Source: Allorhodopirellula solitaria
GTDB taxonomy: Bacteria; Planctomycetota; Planctomycetia; Pirellulales; Pirellulaceae
Length of the DNA: 64,000 bases
Direction of reading: 5' to 3'
Assembly (NCBI RefSeq): GCF_007859855.1
Contig: NZ_SJPK01000004.1
Span: 186,001 to 250,000 of the forward strand
The number at the start of each line of letters is the position of its first letter. Position 1 is the stretch's first letter. Below the pieces are notes generated by a model that saw only the letters and a program-made list of their open reading frames with translations, did not search any database and was not told the DNA's origin. Positions 1 to 9,129 of this stretch are shown here, piece by piece. Position numbers and translations under genes: made by a program.

Positions 1-701
1 ACCGCTTGGAAGTTGCCGTCGTGACGGTAGAAACTGAACCCGCTTTGGATCGACGGCAACCACAGGACGTTGGCGCGATCGAGTCTCGCATAGGCTTCCC
101 GGACACGCGATTGAGCCAGCCCCACGACGGGATGCTGGCCACCGACCATGGCCAAGACCGATGGTAGATTCAGATCGATGGTATCGGTGGAGAGGGCATC
201 GATCGACGGGGCATCGACTTCGATTTCCGGCCCCATCATCTCATCGACGATCAGACCTGGCTCCTGAACCAACTGGGCGGGAACGATCTCCTGAACCGGC
301 TCGCCAACGACGCCGCTCCCCGGATGCTGGATCGCCACCTGCTCGAACGTCGCAACCTCCGCCACGCCCTCGGACGCAGCAGCGATCGCTGCGCGATTTT
401 GTTCATCATGGCTCGAGTGCGTGCCGGCGACCGCGTTGGTGCTTTCACCGAGTGCACTCAGGTTCGACGTCAGGGGAACCTCATCGACGTGCGAGACCGG
501 GGCGACGGAGCGACCGGCGGTTGCAGGCCCGCTCGATTCCTCCGCCTCCGGAGTTGCCACGGCGGGCTCGGCCTCCGGAGCTGTCGTCACCGCGGCGGGC
601 TCGGGGGACGCCGCCGGAAATGAGAATGGATCCGGGAGGGCTGGATTGCTGGCGCATCCGACCATGCCCATGAGGGCGATCGTGAGGAGTGAACGGGGCA
701 T
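1..701 (-). CDS. TolC-family outer-membrane efflux lipoprotein, N-terminal part (runs off left edge)
   Basis: This is the first 233 codons of a minus-strand gene whose 3' end lies outside the window. The product begins MPRSLLTIALMGMVGC, a lipoprotein signal with a lipobox-like MVGC and the lipidated Cys at residue 16. A long Ala/Pro/Glu/Thr-rich linker follows to about residue 160. The last ~70 residues (LPSVLAMVGGQHPVVGLAQ, then REAYARLDRANVLWLPSI and YRHDGNFQ) match the first helix pair of TolC/OEP proteins, the trimeric outer-membrane exit duct of efflux pumps. The gene is divergent from the membrane-fusion protein and RND pump that start at 985 and 2450, so it probably supplies their outer-membrane channel. 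The unusually long low-complexity linker before the OEP domain may reach across a wide periplasm. Fold assignment is fairly sure; substrate is unknown. Confidence 0.8.
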   Translation of the reverse strand, partial: MPRSLLTIALMGMVGCASNPALPDPFSFPAASPEPAAVTTAPEAEPAVATPEAEESSGPATAGRSVAPVSHVDEVPLTSNLSALGESTNAVAGTHSSHDEQNRAAIAAASEGVAEVATFEQVAIQHPGSGVVGEPVQEIVPAQLVQEPGLIVDEMMGPEIEVDAPSIDALSTDTIDLNLPSVLAMVGGQHPVVGLAQSRVREAYARLDRANVLWLPSIQSGFSFYRHDGNFQA

Positions 702-984
702 TCTGCCTTCCCTGGTTGCTGTCGTATCCATCCGGTTGCATGCGTCGCTCCGATCGCGACGGTTCCACCGAAGATGCTTCGGCAAGGGGCGGGCGCGGTC
801 GTGACGGTAGAGCGTTTGAAAACGATCGGATTGCTCAGATTGCTTGTCGAAAAATCTCGTTGTCCGAACTAGACTGCTCACTCTGCCTGGCAAGACCCTG
901 CCGCCCGTTACGGCTGTGACGATCCTGCCGGTCGTAGGGGGCGAGCGAGGAGCGGACTGAACCCCAGCGACCCCAAGAATTCTG

Positions 985-2352
985 ATGAAACACCCCTCTT
1001 TTTCAATGCAAACGCGCGCCCTCAGAACCGGCGGATTCGATTTGCTGGTTTCTGGCTTGCTGGCCGCTTGTTTGCTCACTCTCTGCGGCTGCACTTCGGA
1101 TCGAGCCATTGCAAAAAAAGAGAAGGCAACGCATGTGGTTCCTGTCAAAACGGTCGCAGTCGAAACGACGCAGGTGCAGCGGTCGACGCTGCAACCGGCA
1201 ACCGTTCACGCGTTCTACCGGGCCGAGATCCGAGCCAAAGCGTCCGGGTTCGTCAAGAATCTGCAGGCGGACATCGGCGACTACGTCGAGGCCGGCGCGA
1301 AGCTTGCCGAAATCGATGTCCCCGAAATGCTGATGCAGCGGCAAGTGATCGACAAGCGAATTGAACGCTTGATCGCCGAAGAGCAGCGTGGCCAGGCGGG
1401 CGTCCGCTTGGCGGAGGCCCGCGTTCGTTCTGCCCAGGCATTGCTCGCCGAGGCAAGCTCCCAGATGGCGGGCGCCGAAGCATCGCTGGCTGCTTCCCAA
1501 GCCGAGTTTGATCGTACCGAAGATTTGGTCGAACGAGGCTCCTTGCAAAACAGAATGCTGGACGAATCACGCATGAAGCGTGATTCCGAAGCGGCGCGGC
1601 GCGATGCCATGGCATCATCGATCGAATCGGCCAAGGCGGAAGTCGCGGTGGCGGAGGCGCAAGTCGTCGCCGCCCAAGCAGCCTCGGATGCCGCCCAGGC
1701 CGAGACGGAAATCGAGAGATCGCAGCGACAGGAAATGGATGCCCTGCTCGACTACGCCACCCTCCGAGCTCCGTTCGCGGGAGTCGTGACTCAGCGTAAC
1801 CTCGAACCCGGCGACCTGGTCCGCCAATCCAACGAAGTTGGCCGTGGTCAACCGCTCTTCGTGATCAGCCAAGTGGACCGCGTGCGAGTTCGCATCGCGG
1901 TGCCCGAAGCCGAAGCGGCTTTGGTCAACCCTGGTGATGAAGTCACACTGACATTTCCATCCTTCTCGGCTGCCCAGCCCATCGTTGCTGCGGTGACACG
2001 AACCAGCGGCAGCCTCGACCCCAGCACGCGAACGATGCTGGTCGAGGTCGAGCTCGATAACCAAGACGGCAAACTCCTGCCCGGGATGTTTGGACAAGCT
2101 TCGATCCATTTGGATTCGAAAGTGGCCGCTCAAACTCTGCCCTCACGTGCGATTCGATTTGATGAAGAGGGCAACGGCTACGTATACGTCGTCGGCGAGG
2201 ATGAGACCATCGCGCGAGCCGACATCACGACGGGCTTGGACGACGGCAACTCGATCGAAGTGCTTTCTGGGATCGAGCCAGGCCAACGCGTCGTCGGGCC
2301 TCACCTGAAGCGATTCAGCGATGGCCAAAAAGTCGCCGTCCTCCCCAACTGA
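985..2352 (+). CDS. RND efflux periplasmic adaptor (membrane-fusion protein, HlyD/AcrA type), lipoprotein
   Basis: A 455-residue adaptor that would bridge an inner-membrane RND pump and a TolC channel. A signal peptide ends in LCGC (Cys36), so it is probably lipid-anchored like AcrA. Residues ~60-110 hold the first half of the lipoyl domain (RAEIRAKASGFVKNL, then DIGDYVEAGAKLAEID). Residues ~110-265 are an Ala/Glu/Gln-rich coiled-coil hairpin. The second lipoyl half follows (YATLRAPFAGVVTQRNLEPGDLV), then a beta-barrel (VRVRIAVPEAEAALV) and a membrane-proximal domain ending SGIEPGQRVVGPHL. The pump gene begins 97 bp downstream on the same strand, and the TolC-like gene diverges upstream across 283 bp that probably hold both promoters. 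An in-frame ATG at codon 8 is a possible alternative start. Confidence 0.93.
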   Translation: MKHPSFSMQTRALRTGGFDLLVSGLLAACLLTLCGCTSDRAIAKKEKATHVVPVKTVAVETTQVQRSTLQPATVHAFYRAEIRAKASGFVKNLQADIGDYVEAGAKLAEIDVPEMLMQRQVIDKRIERLIAEEQRGQAGVRLAEARVRSAQALLAEASSQMAGAEASLAASQAEFDRTEDLVERGSLQNRMLDESRMKRDSEAARRDAMASSIESAKAEVAVAEAQVVAAQAASDAAQAETEIERSQRQEMDALLDYATLRAPFAGVVTQRNLEPGDLVRQSNEVGRGQPLFVISQVDRVRVRIAVPEAEAALVNPGDEVTLTFPSFSAAQPIVAAVTRTSGSLDPSTRTMLVEVELDNQDGKLLPGMFGQASIHLDSKVAAQTLPSRAIRFDEEGNGYVYVVGEDETIARADITTGLDDGNSIEVLSGIEPGQRVVGPHLKRFSDGQKVAVLPN

Positions 2353-2449
2353 CCCCTCACTCATGCGTGGAGAGGCGTTGGTGGTTCGGGCGGTTCGCTG
2401 ACTGCACAACGACCGTCACTCCGGGCGTCTTTCGCTATTAGATATTCCG

Positions 2450-5400
2450 ATGTCCTTGATTCAACTCTCGCTCAAAAACCGGTTTGCTGTTCTGGCGGTC
2501 GTGCTCGCCCTCTGCACACTCGGTGCTGCGGTCATCCCGGGCATCACGATCGACATCCTGCCGGATTTCAAGAAGCCTGTCGTGGTCAGCTTCTTCTCCT
2601 ATCCGGGCCTCCCGACCCTGGACATGGAAAAATCGGTGGCCTCCCGGGTGGAACGCGCCCTGACCCTGGCGGGAAAAATCGAGCACCAAGAATCACGGAC
2701 CGTCCCCGGGGCTACCGTGATCAAGGTTTTCTTCCAACCCGGTGCCGACGCCAGTTCAGCGATGAATGATATCGTCAACCTCGAGGCGAGCGATATGTTT
2801 CACCTGCCCCCGGGAATCGAATGGCCGTTTACCCTGCGCAGCGAACCAGCGAACCTCCCCGTGGTGTTGGCGGCAATCTCCGGTGAAGGGTTGAGTGAAT
2901 CCGAACTCTATTCGATTGGATACTACGCCGTCCGAAACAAGATGGGCGGATTGAAAGGGGTCCAGATCCCACACCCCTTCGGTGGCAAATTTCGCCAGAT
3001 GATGATCTATGTCGATCCAGCCAAACTGCAGGCACATCACCTCAGCGCTACCGATGTCGTCGATGCCATGCAAAAGTCAAACTTGGTACTCGCCGGGGGA
3101 ACCGCGACGATGGGTGGCACGGACTACCAAATCCACCCACGCAACACACTTCCCGATGTGGAGGAGATTGAAGCGATTCCAATCGCGGTGCGCGATGACC
3201 GCCCGATTTTCATCCGCGACGTCGGTCGCGTCGTCGATGATGCCGCCTTGCAATACAACATCGTACGCGTCAATGGGAATCGCAGCGTCTATTGCCCACT
3301 GCTGCGCGAACCCGGTGAGAACACGATCGCTGTGGTCGACCGGATCTACGAAGGGATTGAACGCGAGATCCCCAAGATGAAGGAGCGTGGGGACATTCCC
3401 GAAGCGACCGAGGTCACGCTCGTCTCCGATCAGTCCAACTACATCCGCAAAGCGATGTCGAATCTGCTCACCCAGGTCGGCTTGGGTGCGCTGCTGGTGA
3501 CGATTGTCGTATTCCTATTCCTGCGCAGCTTTGTGCCCACGATCATCATCGTCTCCACGATTCTGTTGGCGATCCTGATCGGCGCGCTCGGATTCGCCTT
3601 CTCCGGCCAAACGATCAATGTAATGACCCTTGGCGGGATCGCGTTGGCGATTGGAACAGTCGTCGATGCTGGCATCGTCGTCGTCGAGAACATCATCCGT
3701 CACTCGCGACTGGGGAAATCGCCGATGGACGCCGCCCGAGAGGGGCCCCAAGAGGTATCCGGCGCGATCCTGGCGGGTACCGCCACGACCCTGGCTGTGT
3801 TTCTGCCCGCCGTGTTCCTGACCGGGATGATCAAGTACCTCTTCCTGCCACTGTCCTTGGCGGCAACGCTGACCATCGGCGCCTCCTACTTTCTCGCCCT
3901 GACGGTCGTGCCAGCCTACTGCGCCACGTTTGTCCGCGAGCGAATTCGCAAGAAGCAATCGGCCGAGCAGCCCGTGGCGAAGACGGTCGAGCCAGCGGCA
4001 CAGCCGAAGGGACTCTATGGCCGGCTGCTCCATCTCGCCATGGCGGCTCCCGCGATCAGCGTGCTGGTTATCGTCGTGGCCGTCGGGGCTTCGTTTGCGC
4101 TGCTACCCAAGATCGGCACCGAGTTGTTCCCCACCGTCGATGCGGGGTCCTTTGAACTGCGGTTGAAAACGTTGCCCGGGACGTCACTTCTCGATACCGA
4201 AAAACTGGTTGCTCGCGTGGAGGAATCCATCAAACAGGTGATCCCCGAAGAAGAGATCGAAACCATTATCTCCAACATCGGATTGCCGGTGGGCAAGGGA
4301 GCCGGTTTCTCCACGGTCCTGAGTTCCAATTCGGGGCCTGATACCGCGTATGTGATTGTGAACTTGAAGCAGGAGCAGCGGAGCGTCACGACCGCGTCCT
4401 ACATCGAGAATCTGCGGGGCGTATTGGCGGCGGAGTATCCCCTGGAGGAGTTCATGTTCGTTTCGGGTGGAATCGTCAACATGGCGCTCAACGAAGGCGT
4501 GCCGACACCAATCAGCGTGCAGGTATCGGCCGGTACGCTCGGGCAATGTCGCGACGCCGCGGAACGGATTGTCGAGGCAGTCCGCCCGATTGCCGGCACG
4601 CGTGATGTGCAGATCGCCCAGTCGCTGGAATATCCACAGTTTGACGTGCAAGTAGATCGGACACGGGCAAAGTATTTGGGTGTCGACCAGGAAGAAGTCG
4701 CCAAGACCGTGCTGACCGCACTCGGGTCAAGCGTCGGCTACGATCCGACGATCTGGATCGACCCCAAGACCGGTGTCGACTTCTTCATGGGTGTGCAGTA
4801 CGAATCCAACGAGTTTGAATCATTGGACGAGGTTCGCAATATTCCCTTGTCGTTGAACACGCCCGATGGCCCCGTCACGATTCCGCTATCGAACATTGCC
4901 ACTGTCAAACGTGTGACGATTCCGGGCGAGATTGCGCACTACAACATCTCCCGCGTCAACGATGTGCATGTCAACATTTCCGGCCGCGATCTCGGCAGCG
5001 TCGCAGCCGACATCGACACCCAATTGGCTGGCATGGAATTCGAAAACGGCGTGGCCGTCACGCTCCGCGGTCCCGTTGAAAAGATGAGATCGGGGATGAG
5101 CATGCTCGGCGTCGGTCTCGCCGTTGCGACGCTGTTGGTGTATCTCGTCCTGATGGCCCAGTTCCGCTCCTTCGTCGATCCGCTCATCATCATGCTGGCA
5201 GTCCCCTTGGGTGTCGGCGGTGTGCTCGTGGTTCTGTATCTGACCGATACGTACATCAACATTCAGTCACTGATGGGGACACTGATGATGATTGGCGTCG
5301 TGGTCAACAACTCCATTCTGCTGGTCGAGTTTGCTAACCAGCGGCGGGCGGAAGGACTCGCTCCGCGCGACGCAGCGATGTCGGCTGCCCAGGTCCGGCT

Positions 5401-5599
5401 CCGTCCGATCTTGATGACTTCGCTGACGCTGGTCGCCTCGATGTTGCCACTGTCGATCCAATGGGCACCGGGTAACGAAGCGATGATTCCGCTCGCCCGA
5501 GCCTTGATGGGCGGGATGATCGTTTCCACCGTCTTGACGCTGGTACTGGTCCCTTGTGTCTATGCCCTCGTCCACACCAAGAGGCACCAACCCGCGTAG
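2450..5599 (+). CDS. RND-family multidrug/solute efflux pump, inner-membrane subunit (AcrB-like)
   Basis: A 1049-residue proton-driven transporter with the standard AcrB layout. TM1 is at the N-terminus, a porter/docking domain follows (LPDFKKPVVVSFFSYPGL, GKFRQMMIYVDPAKL), then TM2-6 (~340-500), a second porter domain (~560-870) and TM8-12 (~890-1040). The length is normal. In TM4, where AcrB has the Asp407-Asp408 proton-relay pair, this protein has VDAG: Asp406 is kept but the next residue is Ala407. In TM10 the position of AcrB Lys940 falls in GVVVNNSILLVEF (Asn953/Asn954), so the Lys is absent. The relay therefore resembles single-Asp RND branches rather than classical drug pumps. It is the second gene of an operon with the adaptor. 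Substrate cannot be told from sequence. Confidence 0.93.
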   Translation: MSLIQLSLKNRFAVLAVVLALCTLGAAVIPGITIDILPDFKKPVVVSFFSYPGLPTLDMEKSVASRVERALTLAGKIEHQESRTVPGATVIKVFFQPGADASSAMNDIVNLEASDMFHLPPGIEWPFTLRSEPANLPVVLAAISGEGLSESELYSIGYYAVRNKMGGLKGVQIPHPFGGKFRQMMIYVDPAKLQAHHLSATDVVDAMQKSNLVLAGGTATMGGTDYQIHPRNTLPDVEEIEAIPIAVRDDRPIFIRDVGRVVDDAALQYNIVRVNGNRSVYCPLLREPGENTIAVVDRIYEGIEREIPKMKERGDIPEATEVTLVSDQSNYIRKAMSNLLTQVGLGALLVTIVVFLFLRSFVPTIIIVSTILLAILIGALGFAFSGQTINVMTLGGIALAIGTVVDAGIVVVENIIRHSRLGKSPMDAAREGPQEVSGAILAGTATTLAVFLPAVFLTGMIKYLFLPLSLAATLTIGASYFLALTVVPAYCATFVRERIRKKQSAEQPVAKTVEPAAQPKGLYGRLLHLAMAAPAISVLVIVVAVGASFALLPKIGTELFPTVDAGSFELRLKTLPGTSLLDTEKLVARVEESIKQVIPEEEIETIISNIGLPVGKGAGFSTVLSSNSGPDTAYVIVNLKQEQRSVTTASYIENLRGVLAAEYPLEEFMFVSGGIVNMALNEGVPTPISVQVSAGTLGQCRDAAERIVEAVRPIAGTRDVQIAQSLEYPQFDVQVDRTRAKYLGVDQEEVAKTVLTALGSSVGYDPTIWIDPKTGVDFFMGVQYESNEFESLDEVRNIPLSLNTPDGPVTIPLSNIATVKRVTIPGEIAHYNISRVNDVHVNISGRDLGSVAADIDTQLAGMEFENGVAVTLRGPVEKMRSGMSMLGVGLAVATLLVYLVLMAQFRSFVDPLIIMLAVPLGVGGVLVVLYLTDTYINIQSLMGTLMMIGVVVNNSILLVEFANQRRAEGLAPRDAAMSAAQVRLRPILMTSLTLVASMLPLSIQWAPGNEAMIPLARALMGGMIVSTVLTLVLVPCVYALVHTKRHQPA

Positions 5600-5653
5600 G
5601 GTCTTCCCCCTCAGCGTGTCGGATGACTGGCCCCAGGCTCCGCTTGAATTACC

Positions 5654-5680
5654 CCGTGGCGATAGCACTGGTTGCCACGG
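5654..5680. terminator. possible hairpin between convergent genes
   Basis: CCGTGGC and GCCACGG form a 7-bp stem with a 13-nt loop in the 277-bp gap between the 3' ends of the RND pump gene and the convergent EEP gene. No T-tract follows on either strand, so a terminator role is only a guess from position. I see no gene in the rest of this gap. Confidence 0.22.
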
Positions 5681-5876
5681 TCGTCCTAGCGCGGATTCGC
5701 GATGAGGCCAAGTTGGTCACGATTCACAATCCGATCGCCAGCCAAGTAGGCAATTTGGAGTCTGGTCCTCTCTGGCTATTTCCTGCCAGTCCCCGCGAGA
5801 TGACGCGACACAGCGACCTACCGCAAGGCGAATGGCGGAGAACCGTCGCCGGAATGGGTCGCGTCCGACCGCGTTG

Positions 5877-6959
5877 TTATGGCTCTCGGCGATGCAGCCG
5901 AACACTCACGCTGCGGTGATCGGAGCCGCAGTAGTGGCCGATATGGTAGTCGGTACCGACAAGGTCATCGCTGATCAGAACATGATCGATTTGCAAACCC
6001 AGCAACGTGCGGAGACCCGGCGGAGGATCGAGGCGGGCGTACCACGTGGGGCGGAGATCCCAACGCGGGCCTACTCGTCGCAAACCCGATTCGTAAAGAA
6101 AATGAGTGAAGTTTGCATTCCAAGGGGTGAGGTTGAAGTCGCCGACCATGATCGTTTGTGTCGGCCGGGCCAATTCAGGCCGGACCTGCTCAGCAATCAT
6201 CGCAAGCTGGCGGTTCCGATGGATGAAGCCATGCTGACCAATCGGCGGCAGGGGATGGGTCGCAATGATTCGATAATCGTCCAAGACCACTTCGAGCGTC
6301 AACGGGCAACCGTCAAGCCGCAGTGCTCGATCGGATCGCAGCGGCAATCGTGACATCAACCCGATGCCGAAATCGCCCGTCTCGCGTTCATGGAACACCT
6401 GATAGGGATGCGAGTCGCGAAAAAACTCTCCCGCCCGGGCGGCCAGCTTCGCGCCGAGTTCCACCACCACAATCACGTCGGCATCGATCGACTCCAGCTC
6501 GTCAATGATCTCATCGTGCCGAGGGTTCGATGCCAACACATTCGTCGTGACGATCCGCAGCCCCGAATGACTGCCGAAATCTCCTGCATCGGCGAGCGTT
6601 CCGAAATTCATCATCGATAGATTGATCAATAGCAACATCGCCGCCACAACCAGAATCCACCAACTCCGCAGCAACAGCGCCCCCCCTGACAAGACGGCGA
6701 TCGCGATCAGCCCCTGGACTCGCAGGTTCGCCACCGTATCGAACACCCAGTGGAACGGTGCCAGCATCGAAGCGACCGTTGCGATCACCAGTACGAACGA
6801 GAGTGCCCGTAACAATCGAGATGCGTTGGTCTGGAGCAACTGAAAACCGGCGTAGAGTGTTCTCGGGAAATGGATCGAAGCAACGACATGTGACGCGTTG
6901 CGGGAACCTCTTAGCAGCGGTCGGTACGTTCGCGTGCAGGCTCCGTCATCGGCAAACAT
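5877..6959 (-). CDS. endonuclease/exonuclease/phosphatase (EEP) superfamily membrane protein
   Basis: A 360-residue protein. Three hydrophobic segments span roughly residues 45-120 (LLRALSFVLVIATVASMLA, GLIAIAVLSGGALLL, WWILVVAAMLLLINLSM), and an EEP phosphodiesterase fold follows. Metal- and phosphate-binding signatures are visible in order: IVTTNVLASN, DVIVVVELGAK (the Glu of the family), THPLPPIGQHG, MVGDFNLTPWN (Asp/Asn pair) and GSDHRSVSVRL with the catalytic His. These match the DNase I/Mg-dependent phosphodiesterase family. Proteins with this 'TM region plus EEP' layout are common and mostly uncharacterised, and the EEP domain probably lies outside the cytoplasm. The start is the first ATG of the frame, and the true N-terminus may be shorter. 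Substrate could be nucleic acid, lipid phosphate or a sugar phosphate. Confidence 0.85.
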   Translation of the reverse strand: MFADDGACTRTYRPLLRGSRNASHVVASIHFPRTLYAGFQLLQTNASRLLRALSFVLVIATVASMLAPFHWVFDTVANLRVQGLIAIAVLSGGALLLRSWWILVVAAMLLLINLSMMNFGTLADAGDFGSHSGLRIVTTNVLASNPRHDEIIDELESIDADVIVVVELGAKLAARAGEFFRDSHPYQVFHERETGDFGIGLMSRLPLRSDRALRLDGCPLTLEVVLDDYRIIATHPLPPIGQHGFIHRNRQLAMIAEQVRPELARPTQTIMVGDFNLTPWNANFTHFLYESGLRRVGPRWDLRPTWYARLDPPPGLRTLLGLQIDHVLISDDLVGTDYHIGHYCGSDHRSVSVRLHRREP

Positions 6960-7132
6960 TCGCTCAAAGGCTGATTGATTCGGGAACCGATGGGAAGGTG
7001 ATCAGGTATCCTGTCGTTGTTCTCGTTGAGTATAGCTGACGTGCATGCACATGCAGCCATGGAGTTCACTTGATATCATCTCACTGCCCGTTTTCGTAGC
7101 ACCTATTTCTCTGTTTTGCCGCTACCGCCTTC

Positions 7133-7906
7133 ATGAGCTCTTCAAAAGAAATTTCGGATGATCGTCCCGCCGATGTTTCGGCTCGCCAACGACTGCTCAA
7201 GCAGCATCCGTGGGTAGCGTTTGTCCTGCCGCTGATGGTGTTCCTATTGGTCGGATCGCTCGAAGCGACCCCACAGGGAGGACCGAGCTTTTTTGGTTTG
7301 ATTCACCCCGAGTACTATCCGGCGGTCTACACAGCCAAGATTCTGCTGACAACACTCGCCCTGATCCTCGTCTGGCCAGCCTACCGCGTCTTCCCGATGC
7401 GAATCCATCCGATCGCGATCGGCGTCGGCGTGATCGGTGTGTTTCTCTGGGTAGGATTCGTCAACCTCGATATCGAAGGGATGCTGGGGCTCGGGTGGCT
7501 CACCGAGCGAGGGCAGCGTGTCGCTTACAACCCGCTCGAAGCACTTAGTCATCGACCATTGCTGGCCTACGGTTTTCTCGCCGTTCGTTTCTTCGGTTTG
7601 GCCGTGGTGATCGCAGTGGCCGAGGAAATGTTTCTACGTGGGTTCTTGATCCGCTATGTCGAGGATCCCGATCGATGGGACAGCGTGTCGTTAAGCCAGG
7701 TCGGGTGGCAGGCGCTCATCGCCGGCACCGCAGTTCCGATGCTGATGCACCCCGGAGAACTATTCGCCGCCATGGTCTGGTTCTCACTCGTCAGTTGGTT
7801 GATGCTGCGAACAGGGAACATCTGGGATTGCATCACCGCCCACATGGTCACCAATTTGCTACTAGGCTTTTACGTCATGTACTCGGGCAATTGGCAATTG
7901 TGGTAG
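7133..7906 (+). CDS. CPBP-family intramembrane metalloprotease ('pepcterm' CAAX-protease relative)
   Basis: A 257-residue polytopic membrane protein with the CPBP/Abi motifs. VAEEMFLRGF contains the EExxxR core (Glu164, Glu165, Arg169), and later helices carry His206 (MLMHPGE) and His237 (ITAHMVTN), the remaining active-site residues of this glutamate/metal protease class. The overall pattern, including the N-terminal helix PWVAFVLPLMVFLLVGSLE, resembles the 'CAAX prenyl protease-related' proteins often found in organisms that use exosortase and PEP-CTERM sorting. No exosortase lies in this window, so that link is family knowledge and not context. The 3' end faces the hydrolase at 7928 with only 21 bp between stops. 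Confidence 0.85.
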   Translation: MSSSKEISDDRPADVSARQRLLKQHPWVAFVLPLMVFLLVGSLEATPQGGPSFFGLIHPEYYPAVYTAKILLTTLALILVWPAYRVFPMRIHPIAIGVGVIGVFLWVGFVNLDIEGMLGLGWLTERGQRVAYNPLEALSHRPLLAYGFLAVRFFGLAVVIAVAEEMFLRGFLIRYVEDPDRWDSVSLSQVGWQALIAGTAVPMLMHPGELFAAMVWFSLVSWLMLRTGNIWDCITAHMVTNLLLGFYVMYSGNWQLW

Positions 7907-7927
7907 GGCGTTGCTAACTGACAGCGT

Positions 7928-8914
7928 TCATTTCATCTGAAGCCGGTCTTGCTGCTCGAGCACCTCTCGCGCGTTCGGCCCCGTGAGCCAGGTTCTCGCG
8001 GACGAATCTTCACGCAGGTAGGCATCCCAGAACGCGGTGCTGAAGGCTAGAATGGCGCGATGATGATTGGGATTTCGCGGCTCGGTGTCGCCGAGAAGGG
8101 CACGGTCGCTGAACGCGGAGTGTTCCGCATTGTGAAGCAGCAACTCATACTTGTCGCCTGGCGGCAGAGCGGGGAAGACAGTCAGCCGAGATTCCGCTGA
8201 TTGATTTCTGAAGCGTGAGACATCTTTGCTTCCGGTCATCAGTAACCAGGGAATCTTCACGCTTCCAAAAGCGTTCTTGGCATCACCTCGTTGCGGTGGG
8301 CTCGGGCTCATCGCGATCGCTGCGTTGATGCGGGTGTCCGTCCATGATTGACTCAACCAGCCCGCCGATTGGCCAGAGACTGCCTGCGTGGTCAATGCCC
8401 CAAACGAGTGCCCAGACATTCCGAGATGGTTCAGATCGAGCCGGCCGGCGAGCACATGAGCGTTGTCACGGTTCCATTCGCTGAGTCGGTCAATGACCAC
8501 TTTCACGTCATCGATACGCTGGATGAAACTTTGAGGCGACGCGGCCCCTCGCAGCCCAGCGAGACGCTGGCCGAACGGCTTGTCCTTCCAGATCAACGAG
8601 TCGCTGCCGGGATGCTGGATCGTGATCGCGACATAACCCCGTGCCGACCAGTGTTCGCCGAGATAGGAACTACCCTCGCGATCACCGCCAAGTCCGTGGC
8701 TGAACAACACGACCGGCTCGGCAGACTCCGATGCGGGCAAGTACACTTTCAACGGGATCACCCGGTCGCGGCCCGCATCCGTAAGGTCGAGATATAACGT
8801 TTTCACTTCGCTTCGATCGAGCTTCGCCAGCGGATCATAGTCGGCAGCGTTTCCCGAGCCGGCACACAATAGGAAGAACGGAACAAGCAATGTCAAAGAG
8901 GCGAGCGTTGGCAT
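7928..8914 (-). CDS. secreted alpha/beta hydrolase (dienelactone-hydrolase or PAF-acetylhydrolase type)
   Basis: A 328-residue exported hydrolase. The chosen ATG begins MPTLASLTLLVPFFLL, a clear signal peptide ending near GNAA; the frame continues upstream without hydrophobic character, so the shorter start is preferred. Core motifs are the oxyanion strand PVVLFSHGLGGDREG, the nucleophile elbow MSGHSFGA (Ser170) and a C-terminal His in LLHNAEHSAFSD. The SHGLGG plus GHSFGA arrangement is typical of large-pocket esterases and PAF-acetylhydrolase-like proteins that planctomycetes carry in many copies. It stands alone on the minus strand, and the 215 bp upstream hold no gene. The substrate is unknown. 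Confidence 0.85.
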   Translation of the reverse strand: MPTLASLTLLVPFFLLCAGSGNAADYDPLAKLDRSEVKTLYLDLTDAGRDRVIPLKVYLPASESAEPVVLFSHGLGGDREGSSYLGEHWSARGYVAITIQHPGSDSLIWKDKPFGQRLAGLRGAASPQSFIQRIDDVKVVIDRLSEWNRDNAHVLAGRLDLNHLGMSGHSFGALTTQAVSGQSAGWLSQSWTDTRINAAIAMSPSPPQRGDAKNAFGSVKIPWLLMTGSKDVSRFRNQSAESRLTVFPALPPGDKYELLLHNAEHSAFSDRALLGDTEPRNPNHHRAILAFSTAFWDAYLREDSSARTWLTGPNAREVLEQQDRLQMK

Positions 8915-9129
8915 AGCGGTCTCAACTGGAATGGGTGTTCGGAGATCCGGATCGATCCGACCAACACGATTGGTCGGCAACCGCAGAGTAAGCTGCCAGC
9001 CAATCGAGCACGAGCGTCTGGTACAAAATTGATACAGCGAGTGCCTATTGGAAAGCGAATCTTTGGAATCCAAACAGTCTCATTCCCAGCCTGCTTCACG
9101 ATCGTTGGTCGCTCTGGACGCGATCGACG

